Notes: generated by a model not told the origin, from the sequence alone. A stretch of DNA of 64,000 nt from Chitinolyticbacter meiyuanensis (GCF_008033135.1 NZ_CP041335.1:965513-1029512), one strand, 5' to 3'; positions 1 through 9,160 are shown, counted from the stretch's first letter. A program made the numbers and translations.

Positions 1-774
1 CACACGGTCAGGCTATCCAAGCGCACCGAATCGATGTGGAGCGCGGCGCGCTTCGGCGGCCTGGTTGCGGCGAGTGGTGGGCAGATCCTGCCGCCGGCAG
101 CGCCGCCGCTGCGGCAGATCGAGTTCATCGGCGATTCCTACACCGCGGGCCTTGGCGCGGAATCCGGCAAGCGCGAATGCACCGATGCCGAACTCACGGC
201 CAGCACCAACGCCGACGCCACCTTTGGCGTGCGCACCGCCCGCCACTACGGTGCGGCCTACCAGCTCAACGGCTATTCCGGCCTGGGGCTGGTGCGCAAC
301 TACGGTGGCAACCTCGCCACGGTGAACTATCGCAGCTACTACGACCGCGCCATCGTCGCCGATGCGGCCAGCGTGTGGCAGAACCCCGGCAATTGGCGGC
401 CGCAGGTGGTGGTGGTGGGTCTTGGCATCAACGACTTCTCTACGCCGGTGGCGGCGGGCGAGGCGTACACCGCCGAAACGCTGCGCAGTGCCTACAAGAG
501 CGCATATCGCGACTTCATCGCCAAGCTGCGCCAGCAGTACGGCAATCCCTATGTGGTGGTGAGCGCAACTGCGCTGTGGCCGGACAACACCTTCCGCGAA
601 GTGGCGCAGGAGATCGTGAACGAGGCCAAGGCCGCCGGCGACAGCCGCATCGCCTACTTCTACTACGACGGCCTCGATAGCCTGGGTTGCCAGTGGCACC
701 CGTCGGTCAAGGACCACCAGCTGATCGCCGACAAGCTGATCGGCCTGCTCGACGGCCTGCAGGTCTGGCAGTAA
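1..774 (+). CDS. SGNH/GDSL carbohydrate esterase (CE2-like), 5' end outside window
   Basis: The frame is open from the first base, so the N-terminus (in CE2 enzymes a signal peptide and a jelly-roll domain) is cut off. The visible part is the SGNH hydrolase domain. It has the nucleophile block IEFIGDSYTAG (Ser codon near nt 136), the block III motif GLGIND near nt 418, and the C-terminal WHPS with the catalytic His codon at 697-699. The IEFIGDS and WHPSVK forms are typical of CE2 acetyl-xylan/glucomannan esterases, which deacetylate plant polysaccharides outside the cell or in the periplasm. The family call is inferred from these motifs; the exact substrate is unknown. Confidence 0.75.
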   Translation, partial: HTVRLSKRTESMWSAARFGGLVAASGGQILPPAAPPLRQIEFIGDSYTAGLGAESGKRECTDAELTASTNADATFGVRTARHYGAAYQLNGYSGLGLVRNYGGNLATVNYRSYYDRAIVADAASVWQNPGNWRPQVVVVGLGINDFSTPVAAGEAYTAETLRSAYKSAYRDFIAKLRQQYGNPYVVVSATALWPDNTFREVAQEIVNEAKAAGDSRIAYFYYDGLDSLGCQWHPSVKDHQLIADKLIGLLDGLQVWQ

Positions 775-784
775 CGCACGAGGG

Positions 785-809
785 GGCCGCCGTGCCGGGC
801 GCGGCGGCC
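785..809 (+). terminator. GC-rich hairpin after the esterase gene
   Basis: Arms GGCCGCC (785-791) and GGCGGCC (803-809) can pair around an 11-nt loop, 10 nt after the esterase stop codon. There is only a very short T stretch after it, so it is a weak intrinsic terminator candidate at best. Confidence 0.35.
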
Positions 810-859
810 TTGCGCATGCCCGCCATCGTGGCGGGCGATCGGAACTGGAGGTTTGCCTG

Positions 860-1840
860 ATGGTTCAGCTCATCGAGGACAATGGCTGGTATCTCACCCC
901 GCAACAACAGCTGCGCCAAGCCGAAGTCGCGATCGGTCGGGCCGCCGATGCGGCCGATCCGCTGGCGCTAGCCGGTGGCCTGCTCGACGCCGGGCGTTGC
1001 CTGGAGGCACTGTGGCAGCCGCAGCAGGCGTTGCATGCATTCGAGGAGGCGCAATCGGCCGCCGCGCGGCTGGATGGCCCACAGGCTGGCCAACTGCGCT
1101 GCCACGCTCGCCTTGGCAGTGCCGCCATCCATTACGCGCACGCCGACTATGCACGTGCGCTGGGCGACTGGGGCCAGGCACTGACGCTGGCGGATGCCGT
1201 GCACGATCCGGTGGCCCAAGGCGAGGCACTGGTCGGCATAGGCAGGATCTGCCAGGTGTGGAACCGCGCCGATGCCGCGCTGGGCCTGCAGCAGCGGGCA
1301 TTGGCGCTGCCGGGGCTCGATGCGCGGATGCAGGCGATGGTGGCGCTCAATGTGGTCTCCAACCTCAACGCGCTGCATCGTCACCATGAGATGCTCGGCC
1401 AGTTGGCCGAGGCGCGTGCGCTGATCGATGCCACACCGGGCACGCCCTTCCTCGCTGAATGGCATGTGTACTGCGCGCTGGCGCACGCCGGGATTGGCAC
1501 GCTGCAGATCTCACGCCGGCATCTCGACGCTGCGCTCGCGCTGGCTGACGGCGCCAACAACCACTGGGCCCGGGCGTTCTGCCTGCTGGAAACCGGCAAG
1601 CTGGCCATGCGTGCGCACCAGCCGGTTGTCGCCCGGCAGGCGCTGGAGCAGGCGCTGGAAATCGCCGAGGCGCTGGGGCTGGTGCACACGCTCAAGGACA
1701 TCCACCAGGCGCTGACGCAGCTGTGCGAGCAACAGGGCAATGTCGCCGAAGCGTTCGAGCATCACAAGCTGTTCCACCAGTACTACGCCTGGGCGCAGCA
1801 GGGGATGCAGCACAGCCTGCTCAGCGACTGGCTGCAGTAG
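860..1840 (+). CDS. TPR-repeat protein
   Basis: This 326-residue protein is all-alpha and rich in Ala and Leu. It consists of helical pairs resembling tetratricopeptide repeats, such as ALHAFEEAQSAAARL, ARALGDWGQALTLA and ARQALEQALEIAEALG. There is no signal peptide and no catalytic motif, so a cytoplasmic protein-interaction role is likely. The arrangement resembles the TPR sensor half of some TPR-GGDEF regulators, but no output domain follows. The ATG at 860 is preceded by GGAG at a usable distance. Its partner is unknown. Confidence 0.7.
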   Translation: MVQLIEDNGWYLTPQQQLRQAEVAIGRAADAADPLALAGGLLDAGRCLEALWQPQQALHAFEEAQSAAARLDGPQAGQLRCHARLGSAAIHYAHADYARALGDWGQALTLADAVHDPVAQGEALVGIGRICQVWNRADAALGLQQRALALPGLDARMQAMVALNVVSNLNALHRHHEMLGQLAEARALIDATPGTPFLAEWHVYCALAHAGIGTLQISRRHLDAALALADGANNHWARAFCLLETGKLAMRAHQPVVARQALEQALEIAEALGLVHTLKDIHQALTQLCEQQGNVAEAFEHHKLFHQYYAWAQQGMQHSLLSDWLQ

Positions 1841-1852
1841 GCGGCGACCGGT

Positions 1853-2629
1853 TCAGTCCACGCCCACGCGGGTGGTGTCGTCCATGCCAAGGCGGCCGAC
1901 GAAGGGCAGGCGCAGGCCGGGCCGGTTGAGATCGACGCCGGCATTCAGCCCCAGCAGGTTGAGTTCGATGCCTTCCTCCAGCCCCAGGTTCAGCCCCAGC
2001 AGGCCGAACAGCGAGAACTGCAGGCCACGGCCCGATGGCGACAGGCCGAGTGGCCGTGTCAGCGGGCGATAGTCCTTGCCGATGGCATTGGCCGGCAGGT
2101 CCAGCCCCAGTGCCGGCACCTCGCGGCCGATGTGGGCAAGGAAGGTGTTGCTGTTGGGGCCGGGATAGGCGCGGTACTCGTGCGGGTAGGGATAGCTGCC
2201 GATGGCGGCCTCGATCCGGGCAATCAGCGCATCCACGCCCTCGCCGCGACGGTCGAGCAGCAGCTGCGGCTGCGCGCCGTACCACAGGCCGTCGGGCAGC
2301 GCGTAATCGCGCTGGACCACGTCGCTGCCGGCCCAGCCGACCACCTCGTAGCGGGTGTAGCTGTGCTCGCCGCTGCGCTTGAAGATGAGCCACGGGTGCA
2401 CGGCAAACAGGCCGCGCCAGCCAAAGGTGGGCGCCATGTAGACCTGGATGATGGCGGTATCGGCCAGCTGGACCGGATCGGGGGCCACGCCGGCCGAGTG
2501 TCGCGGCGCCGTCATCCAGCTTTGCCCGGATGCGCCTTGGCCGGCACGCGAGGCATTGGCCACGCTGAGGCCGAACGACAGCAGCAGCGCGAGCAGCAGG
2601 CCAACGGCGAGGCGACGGGTAGACCGCAT
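1853..2629 (-). CDS. DUF3750 family protein, membrane-anchored or exported
   Basis: The protein has 258 residues. An N-terminal hydrophobic segment (RRLAVGLLLALLLSFGLSVA) follows two Arg and serves as a signal peptide or anchor. The body matches the DUF3750 family as I recognise it, with MAPTFGWRGLFAVHPWLI, a YEVVGW segment, and YPHEYRAYPGPNSNTF. The ATG at 2629 is chosen because GGAG lies 6 nt upstream; an in-frame ATG ten codons earlier lacks this. The C-terminus is unusually rich in Gly-Leu repeats (LFGLLGLNLGLEEG), typical of the family. No biochemical function is established. It lies downstream of the nitrilase gene on the same strand. Confidence 0.7.
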   Translation of the reverse strand: MRSTRRLAVGLLLALLLSFGLSVANASRAGQGASGQSWMTAPRHSAGVAPDPVQLADTAIIQVYMAPTFGWRGLFAVHPWLIFKRSGEHSYTRYEVVGWAGSDVVQRDYALPDGLWYGAQPQLLLDRRGEGVDALIARIEAAIGSYPYPHEYRAYPGPNSNTFLAHIGREVPALGLDLPANAIGKDYRPLTRPLGLSPSGRGLQFSLFGLLGLNLGLEEGIELNLLGLNAGVDLNRPGLRLPFVGRLGMDDTTRVGVD

Positions 2630-2697
2630 CGGATGCTCCGGATCGGGGAATGCGGCCATGATACCGGCCGGTTTCCGCAGCGTGCCAGCGCCTGTGC

Positions 2698-3669
2698 TCA
2701 GCGTAGCTGGCGCGTGGGAGCATCGGAGAAGCGCGCATCGCGCGGCGCCAGCGCGCCCGGCATCGGCGCAGTCAGCAGGCCATAGAGCTCGGGGCGGCGG
2801 CCACGCAGCCAGCGCTGACCAGTGCAGCGATCGAGCAGCCCCAGATCCAGCCGCGCGCTGACCATGGCGTCGGCCGCCTGCCAGGTTTCGCTGAGGATGC
2901 GGCCGTAGGGATCGAGGATCATTGCGTTGCCGGTGCGCACCTCGTCCTCGTCCGGGCCCACGCCATTGCTGAACACCAGGAAGAAACCATTGTCGTGCGC
3001 GCGCGCCGGCAACCAGCGCAGCAGCCATTCGCGCCCGCTCGGGCCGCGGAATTCGGCCTCGATGGCGGCCGGGTCCTCGTGGCGTCGCAGCCATTTTTCC
3101 AGGGCAATGGGTTTCATCGCGTGCGGGCTGCGGCTGTGGGTGCCACCGGTCTGGTGTGGCGCCAGCAGCAGCTCCGCCCCCAGCAGTGCATTGGCGCGCG
3201 CGTTCTCGACCAGATTGTTGTCCCAGCAGATCAGGATGCCGACGCGGATACCCCAGGGCGTATCGAACACCGTGTAGCGATCGCCGCTGGCGATGTCCGG
3301 ATGCTCGAAGGCGTGCAGCTTGCGATGGCAGTGCCGCTCGCCGCCGGGCAGGCATACCGCGTAGCTGTTGAAGAAGCGGCCATCGTCGGCGCGCTCCAGC
3401 CAGCCCACGCCGATGGCGATGCCGAGTTCGGTTGCCAGCGCGGCCACCCGTTGCAGCGAGGGGCCATCGATCGGCTCGGCCAGCGCCGCCAGCCCAGCCC
3501 GGTCCAGCCGTGGCACATGCCAGTAGCCCGTCACGCACATCTCCGGGCAGACCACCAGCTGGCTGCCGGCAGTGGCGGCGGCCCGGGCGTAGTGCTCGAT
3601 GCGACCGAGGTTGTACGCCTTGTCGCTGGCGCGATGCTGGAATTGAACGGAAGTCACTTGCAGGTCCAT
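2698..3669 (-). CDS. Nitrilase / carbon-nitrogen hydrolase family enzyme
   Basis: This 323-residue single-domain protein has the full nitrilase-superfamily triad: Glu43 in VVCPEMCVTG, Lys117 in CHRKLHAFEHPD and Cys148 in GILICWDNNL. Such enzymes hydrolyse nitriles, amides or N-carbamoyl compounds in the cytoplasm. The branch looks closer to amidase/N-carbamoyl hydrolases than to true nitrilases, but the substrate cannot be read from sequence. It is divergent from a LysR-type regulator, which very likely controls it through the shared 96-nt intergenic region. Confidence 0.85.
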   Translation of the reverse strand: MDLQVTSVQFQHRASDKAYNLGRIEHYARAAATAGSQLVVCPEMCVTGYWHVPRLDRAGLAALAEPIDGPSLQRVAALATELGIAIGVGWLERADDGRFFNSYAVCLPGGERHCHRKLHAFEHPDIASGDRYTVFDTPWGIRVGILICWDNNLVENARANALLGAELLLAPHQTGGTHSRSPHAMKPIALEKWLRRHEDPAAIEAEFRGPSGREWLLRWLPARAHDNGFFLVFSNGVGPDEDEVRTGNAMILDPYGRILSETWQAADAMVSARLDLGLLDRCTGQRWLRGRRPELYGLLTAPMPGALAPRDARFSDAPTRQLR

Positions 3670-3722
3670 CTTGCTGCTCCTTGGAGTGGAAATGCAGCGA
3701 GATTGGAGCAGGTGTCATATCC

Positions 3723-3737
3723 ATTCGTATAATGAAT
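3723..3737 (+). promoter_or_regulatory. LysR-type operator overlapping a perfect -10 box
   Basis: The dyad ATTC-N7-GAAT fits the T-N11-A rule for LysR-type regulators. TATAAT at 3728-3733, inside the dyad, is a perfect sigma70 -10 for the lysR gene starting at 3766. Binding here could both repress lysR and control the divergent nitrilase gene. No convincing -35 element is visible, in keeping with a regulator-dependent promoter. Confidence 0.5.
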
Positions 3738-3765
3738 TGTTTGAAATAAAAAATTCCTCAATAGA

Positions 3766-4629
3766 ATGGAAATCAAGCTGCTCCGTGCATTCTCGGTGCT
3801 GGCGGGGCTGGGCCACTATGGTCGGGCGGCCGATCAGCTGTGCATGACGCAATCGACGCTCACCAAGCAGATCCAGACGCTGGAAGCCACGCTCGGCGTT
3901 GCGTTGTTCGAGCGCGGCCGCCACGGCGCGGTGCTGACGCCTCAGGGCCGGTTGTTCCGCAAGGATGCGCAGGCGCTGCTCGACCAGCACGCGGCGCTGC
4001 TGGCACGGATGGGCCAGGTGAGCGCCGGGACAGTGGGCCAGCTGGCGCTGGGCTTCGGCTTGTCCACGCTCGAGCGCGCGCCAGCGCTGATCGCGGTTTT
4101 TCGACAGCAGGTACCCGATTGCCGGATCACGCTTGACGATGTGCCGTCGGTCGAGCAACACCGCCGTTTGCTGGCGGGCAGCCTCGATGCCGGCTTCTGT
4201 CGTGCGCCGGTGGCGGGCAGCGGTCTGGCCTTTTTGCCGCTGATGGAGGAGCGGCTGGCACTGGCGTGGCCGATGCATCTGGTGTTGCCTGCCCAGCGCG
4301 AGGCGCTCAACACGCTCGGCTTTATCGCGCTGTCTCCGGCGCGCGGGCCAGGGCTCACCGCGCAGATCGCGCAGTGGTCGCGCGCTGCTGGCTTCACGCC
4401 CAGGGTGACGCAATACGCCGACGATCTGCTGACCGTGCACGCCGTCGTTGCCGCCGGGCTCGGCGCGGCGCTGCTGCCGTGGCACGGCGCATCGGCGCTG
4501 GCACAGCGCACGCAGCTGCAGCCGTTGCCGGAGGCAGCGGCCTGCTGGCCGGTGGGGCTGTGCTGGCGCGAAGGCGACAGTCATCCGCTGTTGCAGCGTT
4601 TTGTCGCCTTCGTGCGCGATCAGCGCTAG
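3766..4629 (+). CDS. LysR-family transcriptional regulator
   Basis: The protein has 287 residues with the standard plan. Residues 1-60 form a winged helix-turn-helix (AADQLCMTQSTLTKQIQTLE, then LFERGRHGAVLTPQG). A periplasmic-binding-protein-like effector domain follows, with the usual IALSPARGPGLTAQI and ADDLLTVHAVVAAGLGAALLP segments. It is transcribed divergently from the nitrilase gene, the common layout for a LysR regulator and its target. It probably senses the nitrilase substrate or product, which is inference from position only. Confidence 0.9.
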   Translation: MEIKLLRAFSVLAGLGHYGRAADQLCMTQSTLTKQIQTLEATLGVALFERGRHGAVLTPQGRLFRKDAQALLDQHAALLARMGQVSAGTVGQLALGFGLSTLERAPALIAVFRQQVPDCRITLDDVPSVEQHRRLLAGSLDAGFCRAPVAGSGLAFLPLMEERLALAWPMHLVLPAQREALNTLGFIALSPARGPGLTAQIAQWSRAAGFTPRVTQYADDLLTVHAVVAAGLGAALLPWHGASALAQRTQLQPLPEAAACWPVGLCWREGDSHPLLQRFVAFVRDQR

Positions 4630-5675
4630 AACTTGATCGTCATTCCCGGTTGCGCCTGCGCCTTGGTGTAGGTCACGCCGTCCACGCGCAGCCCGTCCGG
4701 GTTGAGCAGCGTGATCAACCCGCCCTTGTTCGGCAGCATGGCGGGTGCCTGCAGCGTGATGCGCAGCGTGTCGCCGGCGCCGATCCGGCCCGACAGCGGC
4801 ATGGCGTGCTTGTCGCGATCGAGCAGCCGCCAGCCCGCGAGATCGATTTCCTCGCCGGTGACGTTGAGCAGCGTCACCGTTTCCACCTCGGGGGACACCA
4901 GCGCGTTGGCCAAGGCCGCAACGATGCGGATCGCGCCATCCGGCGCCTGCGGCGTAGGCAGGCCACCGGGCTCGAACGGATCGGGGGTGTTGCCGGTGTC
5001 GGACGGCGGGCCGCTCACATCCGGCTGCAACTGGTGGCCATTCACGTCGTCGGTGTGCCAGGTCTGCGACTGGAACTTGAGGAACACGCCCACCCATTGG
5101 TCCTGTCGCGGGAAGTGCAGCAGCAGCGCGCCATCCTGGTACACGCCATCGTCCTTCACGTAGGGGCCGACGTTGCCCTGGTTCATGTGGATGTCGTGCA
5201 CGCCGTTGCCTGGCAGAAAGCCGAAGATCTTGTCCTTCTTGCCGGCTTCCGGGCCCCAGCGTTCGCCAAACGCATAGATCGTCGCCTCTTCGTCGGCGAG
5301 CGCGCGCTGGATGTAGTGGTCGATCTTCTCGTTCAGATCGTTGTCCGGGCCGGGCACGTTGAACGGCAGTGGCACCAACTTGCGCGGATCGAACAGGTTG
5401 GCGCGGATGAAGTCGAGCGCCGGCCCGCCCGGTTGGTGGGGCAGCGTATGCCAGCCGATCGGTAGCGCCGCCAGCTGGTCCAGGAAGGGGTGCTGGAAGT
5501 GCGATTCGATCAGGTATTCCAGTTCCGATGGCGAAAGCGCGGAGGCGACGTTGACAGCGATGCGGTAGTCGGTGGTGTCGTCGACGACATGGACCTGGTA
5601 ATGCGGGCTTTGCCCCGCGCCCAGCTTGCGCGCGACCGGGCGTCCCTTGAGGACGCCGTAGTTCTTCAAAGGCAT
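4626..5675 (-). CDS. DUF2278 protein with C-terminal lamin-tail-like domain
   Basis: This 349-residue protein begins with the DUF2278 (YukJ-type) signature, MPLKNYGVLKGRPV. A conserved core follows, including NEKIDHYIQRAL, IYAFGERWGPE and GNGVHDIHMNQGN. Residues from about 245 on (VTLLNVTGEEIDLAGWRLLD to GGLITLLNPDGLRVDGVTY) look like a lamin-tail immunoglobulin fold. The ATG at 5675 has AGGAG 8 nt upstream. No signal peptide is present. Its 3' end overlaps the convergent lysR gene by 4 nt. The biochemical role of DUF2278 is not established. Confidence 0.8.
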   Translation of the reverse strand: MPLKNYGVLKGRPVARKLGAGQSPHYQVHVVDDTTDYRIAVNVASALSPSELEYLIESHFQHPFLDQLAALPIGWHTLPHQPGGPALDFIRANLFDPRKLVPLPFNVPGPDNDLNEKIDHYIQRALADEEATIYAFGERWGPEAGKKDKIFGFLPGNGVHDIHMNQGNVGPYVKDDGVYQDGALLLHFPRQDQWVGVFLKFQSQTWHTDDVNGHQLQPDVSGPPSDTGNTPDPFEPGGLPTPQAPDGAIRIVAALANALVSPEVETVTLLNVTGEEIDLAGWRLLDRDKHAMPLSGRIGAGDTLRITLQAPAMLPNKGGLITLLNPDGLRVDGVTYTKAQAQPGMTIKF

Positions 5676-6034
5676 GCGATTTGCTCCTGTGACGAGGATT
5701 GGGGCACGTCTGCCGACGGCGCGTGCCACGTAAGCTTGGCGCTACCGAGCGCCCGGGGAGCAGTGGGGTTACGGCGGGCACGCAAGGACGCTTGCTCACT
5801 ATGCAATCGGCTTATTGGGCTGGTTTTACGTCTTGATGACACGCGACTGGCGGCACATTCCGGCTGGGCAAGGTGGCGCGCCATCGGCCTGGAGGCGGCG
5901 TGCAGGCTGGTTCGGAGAGCAATGCTGTGGAAAGGCTGGCGCGATTCGAGGCGAGGCAGTGCTCACCCCGCTGATGGCTCGTGCACTAGATGCGGTGCGC
6001 GAAATGCAACAGGTAAAAATTACAAGAAAGCACT
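5676..6034. other. Intergenic stretch between DUF2278 gene and MSHA operon
   Basis: About 360 nt between divergent genes. No reading frame here looks coding: the open frames give Trp/Arg-rich translations with no recognisable motif and no ribosome binding site. I see no terminator. The right end grades into the A/T-rich promoter region of mshE. Confidence 0.5.
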
Positions 6035-6066
6035 TTGCTTTCAAAAAAAACATTCAAGTCTATATA
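6035..6066 (+). promoter_or_regulatory. Putative sigma70 promoter of the MSHA operon
   Basis: The region is strikingly A/T-rich compared with its surroundings. TTGCTT at 6035-6040 and TCTATA at 6059-6064 are separated by 18 nt and could serve as -35 and -10 elements. It lies about 80 nt before the mshE start codon at 6143. It is the only good promoter candidate upstream of the whole pilus operon. Confidence 0.4.
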
Positions 6067-6142
6067 TCAGGTTACGCGGGCTGTTTTTGACTGGAAGGTG
6101 ATGGGCCGGAGCGGATGGCGCCGGCAGGGGGGCGGGGAAAGC

Positions 6143-7837
6143 ATGGTCAAACGGGTCAAGATCCGCTTGGGCGATATTCTGGTGCAGCACGGCATCATCA
6201 GTGATGACCAGCTGAAACAGGTACTGGCCGAGCAGCACCGCACCGGTCGCCGGCTGGGCAAGCTGCTGATCGAGCAAGGGCGCGCCAGCGAGCAGGACGT
6301 CTGTCAGGCGCTCGCCATCCAGCTCAACATCCCCTTCATCAGCCTGACCCATTACCCCCTCGATCCGACCTTCTCGCGTCGCCTGCCTGAAGCCGCAGCA
6401 CGCCGCACCCGTGCGCTGCTGCTGGAAGAGCGACAGGGCGCCCTGCTGGTCGGCATGGTCGATCCAGGCGATCTCCATCTATACGACGAGCTGTCACGCG
6501 CGCTGAAGCAGGAGCTGATGCTGGCCGTGGTGATGGAGAGCGAACTCAATGTCGCGCTCGATCATGTGTACCGCCGCACCGAGGAGATCAGCGGGCACGC
6601 CCGGGCGCTGGAGCAGGACCTGAGCGACCTGGATGCCGCCGCGGCCGAAGAGGCCGGGCAGGACGAAGCGCCGGTCGCTAAGCTGGTGCAGTCGCTGTTC
6701 GAGGATGCAACGCTGGCCCACGCATCCGATGTGCATATCGAGCCGCAGAGCGATCGCATCAACATCCGTTTCCGCATCAACGGCGCGCTGCAACTGCAGA
6801 CGGTGGCCGACAGCCGCATTGCGCCGGCATTGGCGCAGCGGCTCAAGCTGATCGCCGGACTCGATATCTCCGAGCGGCGGATGCCGCAGGATGGCCGCTT
6901 CCAGATCGCAGTGCGCTCCGGCCCGCTCGATGTGCGGATTTCGACCATGCCGACGCCGCACGGCGAATCGATCGTGATGCGCTTGCTGAGCCAGTTTGAC
7001 CAGGTGCTGCAGCTCGATCGGCTCGGCATGGGCGAGGATGTGCTGCGCAAACTGCGCGCACTGCTGGCCAAGAGCAGCGGCATGCTGATCGTCACCGGGC
7101 CCACCGGCAGCGGCAAGACCAGCACCCTGTACGCGGCGGTGCACGAGGTCAACGATGTCAGCACCAAGATCGTCACGGTCGAGGATCCGATCGAATACCG
7201 GCTGCCCGAAATCACCCAGATCCAGGTTAACGAGAAGATCGACCTGAGCTTCGCCCGGGTGCTGCGCTCGGTATTGCGCCACGATCCGGACGTGATCCTG
7301 GTCGGCGAGATGCGCGATCAGGAGACCGCGCAGGTCGGCATGCGCGCCGCCATCACCGGGCACATGGTGCTGACCACGCTGCACACCCGCAACGCCGCGA
7401 CCACGCCGGTGCGGCTGATCGACATGGGCGTGCCGCCCTATCTGGTTTCGGTGGCGCTGCAAGGGGTGATTGCCCAGCGGCTGGTACGGCTGATCTGCGA
7501 CCAGTGCAAGCACAGCGCCCAGCCCGACACCAAGGAGCGCGAGTGGCTGACGCGGACCTATGGCGAGCAGGCCAGCCGGCTGCAATTGATGACCGGCAGC
7601 GGTTGCACCTATTGCAACAACACCGGCTATGCCGGGCGCGCCGGCATCTACGAGATGCTGGAGATGAATGCCCAGCTGACCGAGCTGATCGGCCGCGGCG
7701 ACAGCGCTGCCTTCGTTGCCGCCGCGCAGGTGCAGATGAAGGGCCACACGCTGTATGACCAGGCCCTGCGGCTGCTGGAAGCAGGCCGGACCACCGCGCG
7801 CGAAGTGATGCGCCTCGCCAACCTGCTGGAGGAGTGA
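6143..7837 (+). CDS. mshE: MSHA biogenesis ATPase MshE (GspE/PilB family)
   Basis: This 564-residue assembly ATPase powers pilus extension from the cytoplasmic face. Residues 1-140 hold the MshEN domain with two RLG-type motifs (IRLGDILVQHGIIS and RRLGKLLIEQG); this domain binds c-di-GMP in characterised MshE proteins. Walker A GPTGSGKT lies near residue 319, followed by an Asp box, VGEMRDQETAQ and the tetracysteine zinc motif (ICDQC, CTYC near 451 and 488). The ATG at 6143 follows a GGGGAAAGC ribosome site, and the upstream in-frame extension looks non-coding. It heads an operon running to mshN. Confidence 0.95.
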   Translation: MVKRVKIRLGDILVQHGIISDDQLKQVLAEQHRTGRRLGKLLIEQGRASEQDVCQALAIQLNIPFISLTHYPLDPTFSRRLPEAAARRTRALLLEERQGALLVGMVDPGDLHLYDELSRALKQELMLAVVMESELNVALDHVYRRTEEISGHARALEQDLSDLDAAAAEEAGQDEAPVAKLVQSLFEDATLAHASDVHIEPQSDRINIRFRINGALQLQTVADSRIAPALAQRLKLIAGLDISERRMPQDGRFQIAVRSGPLDVRISTMPTPHGESIVMRLLSQFDQVLQLDRLGMGEDVLRKLRALLAKSSGMLIVTGPTGSGKTSTLYAAVHEVNDVSTKIVTVEDPIEYRLPEITQIQVNEKIDLSFARVLRSVLRHDPDVILVGEMRDQETAQVGMRAAITGHMVLTTLHTRNAATTPVRLIDMGVPPYLVSVALQGVIAQRLVRLICDQCKHSAQPDTKEREWLTRTYGEQASRLQLMTGSGCTYCNNTGYAGRAGIYEMLEMNAQLTELIGRGDSAAFVAAAQVQMKGHTLYDQALRLLEAGRTTAREVMRLANLLEE

Positions 7838-7841
7838 GGGC

Positions 7842-9068
7842 ATGCAACGCTTTCGCTACCGGGGACGCAATGCGCAGGGCGAGCTGGTGAGCGGCCACCA
7901 GATGGCGCTGAGCCCGGACAGCCTCGCCAGCCAGTTGCTGAACAGCGGCATCGTGCCGATCGAGGTGGTCGAGGAAGCGGAAGCCACGGCACAGGGCGGG
8001 CTGCTCGGGGGGCTGTTCGCCCGCATCGGTGCCGAGGACATGCTGCTGTTCACCCGGCAGATGCACGCGATGCTGAAGGCCGGCATTCCCTTGATGCGCG
8101 CGCTGGCCGGGCTGCAGCGCACCAGCGCCAATCCGCGGCTGGCCGCGGTGATCCAGTCGCTGCGCAACCGGCTCGACGAAGGCCGGCAGTTGTCGCAGGC
8201 GATGCGCCAGCATCCAGCCGTGTTCTCGTCGTTCTTCGTCAACCTGGTGCAGGTGGGCGAGCTGACCGGCCGCCTCGACGAGATCTTTCTGCGGCTGTTC
8301 CATTACCTGGAGTTCGAGCACGCCACGCGGCGCCAGATCGGCTCGGCGATGCGCTATCCCACCTTCGTGCTGGTGGCCGTGGTGGCGGCCATCATCACCA
8401 TTAACGTATTCGTGATCCCGGCGTTTGCCCGGGTCTACCAGAGCTTCAATGTCGAGCTGCCGCTGCTCACGCGGGTGCTGATCGCGATCTCTGAATTCAC
8501 CGTGGCCCATGGCGCGTTGCTGGCCACGGCCGCCGTCGCCGGGGTGCTGGCGCTCGGCTACTACCTGCGCACCGAACAGGGCCGCTATCGCTGGCATCGC
8601 CTGAAGCTGCGTCTGCCCATCGTCGGCCCCATCCAGCAAAAGGCCAGCCTCGCCCGTTTTGCCCGCGGGCTGTCGATCACGCTGCTCAGCGGTGTGCCGG
8701 TGCTGCAGGGCATGGCCGCGGTGGCCCAGGTGGTCGACAACGACTACATCGCCCGGCGCATCGAGCAGATGCGGCTCGGCATCGAGCGCGCCGAAAGCAT
8801 GACGCAGACGGCGACCGCCGCCGGCGTGTTCACGCCGGCCGTGCTGCAGATGATCGCGGTCGGCGAGGAAACCGGCGAGCTCGACGCGCTGATGGCCGAG
8901 GTGGCCGCGCTCTACGAGCGCGAAGTGGACTACGCCGTCGCCACGCTGGGCGCGCGGATCGAACCGCTGATGATCGTGGTGCTGGCGGGCGTGGTGCTGG
9001 TGCTGGCGCTCGGCGTGTTCCTGCCGATCTGGGATCTGGGCCGGGTGGCCATGCATGGCGGAACGTGA
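7842..9068 (+). CDS. mshG: MSHA inner-membrane platform protein MshG (GspF/PilC family)
   Basis: A 408-residue polytopic protein with two GspF domains (around 45-190 and 250-390). They contain LFTRQMHAMLKAGIPLMRAL and LARFARGLSITLLSGVPVL, and are separated and followed by hydrophobic helices. GspF/PilC proteins form the inner-membrane base that couples the assembly ATPase to pilin insertion. It starts 4 nt after mshE, so translation is probably coupled. Confidence 0.93.
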   Translation: MQRFRYRGRNAQGELVSGHQMALSPDSLASQLLNSGIVPIEVVEEAEATAQGGLLGGLFARIGAEDMLLFTRQMHAMLKAGIPLMRALAGLQRTSANPRLAAVIQSLRNRLDEGRQLSQAMRQHPAVFSSFFVNLVQVGELTGRLDEIFLRLFHYLEFEHATRRQIGSAMRYPTFVLVAVVAAIITINVFVIPAFARVYQSFNVELPLLTRVLIAISEFTVAHGALLATAAVAGVLALGYYLRTEQGRYRWHRLKLRLPIVGPIQQKASLARFARGLSITLLSGVPVLQGMAAVAQVVDNDYIARRIEQMRLGIERAESMTQTATAAGVFTPAVLQMIAVGEETGELDALMAEVAALYEREVDYAVATLGARIEPLMIVVLAGVVLVLALGVFLPIWDLGRVAMHGGT

Positions 9069-9160
9069 ATCGGGGAAAGGACATTCGGGACGGGGCTGAT
9101 GGTCAGCGCCGCCCATGGAGGACGTCACCGCCGGTGGCGCATTGCAAGGAGGAAGGGCAG

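Noticed and set aside
2035..3669. Long alternative frames opposite the nitrilase and DUF3750 genes
   Set aside because: They are typical high-GC shadow frames; the opposite strand has complete family motifs.
5815..6090. Open frame of 91 codons upstream of mshE
   Set aside because: The translation has no family resemblance, crosses the promoter-like A/T-rich stretch and has no ribosome site.
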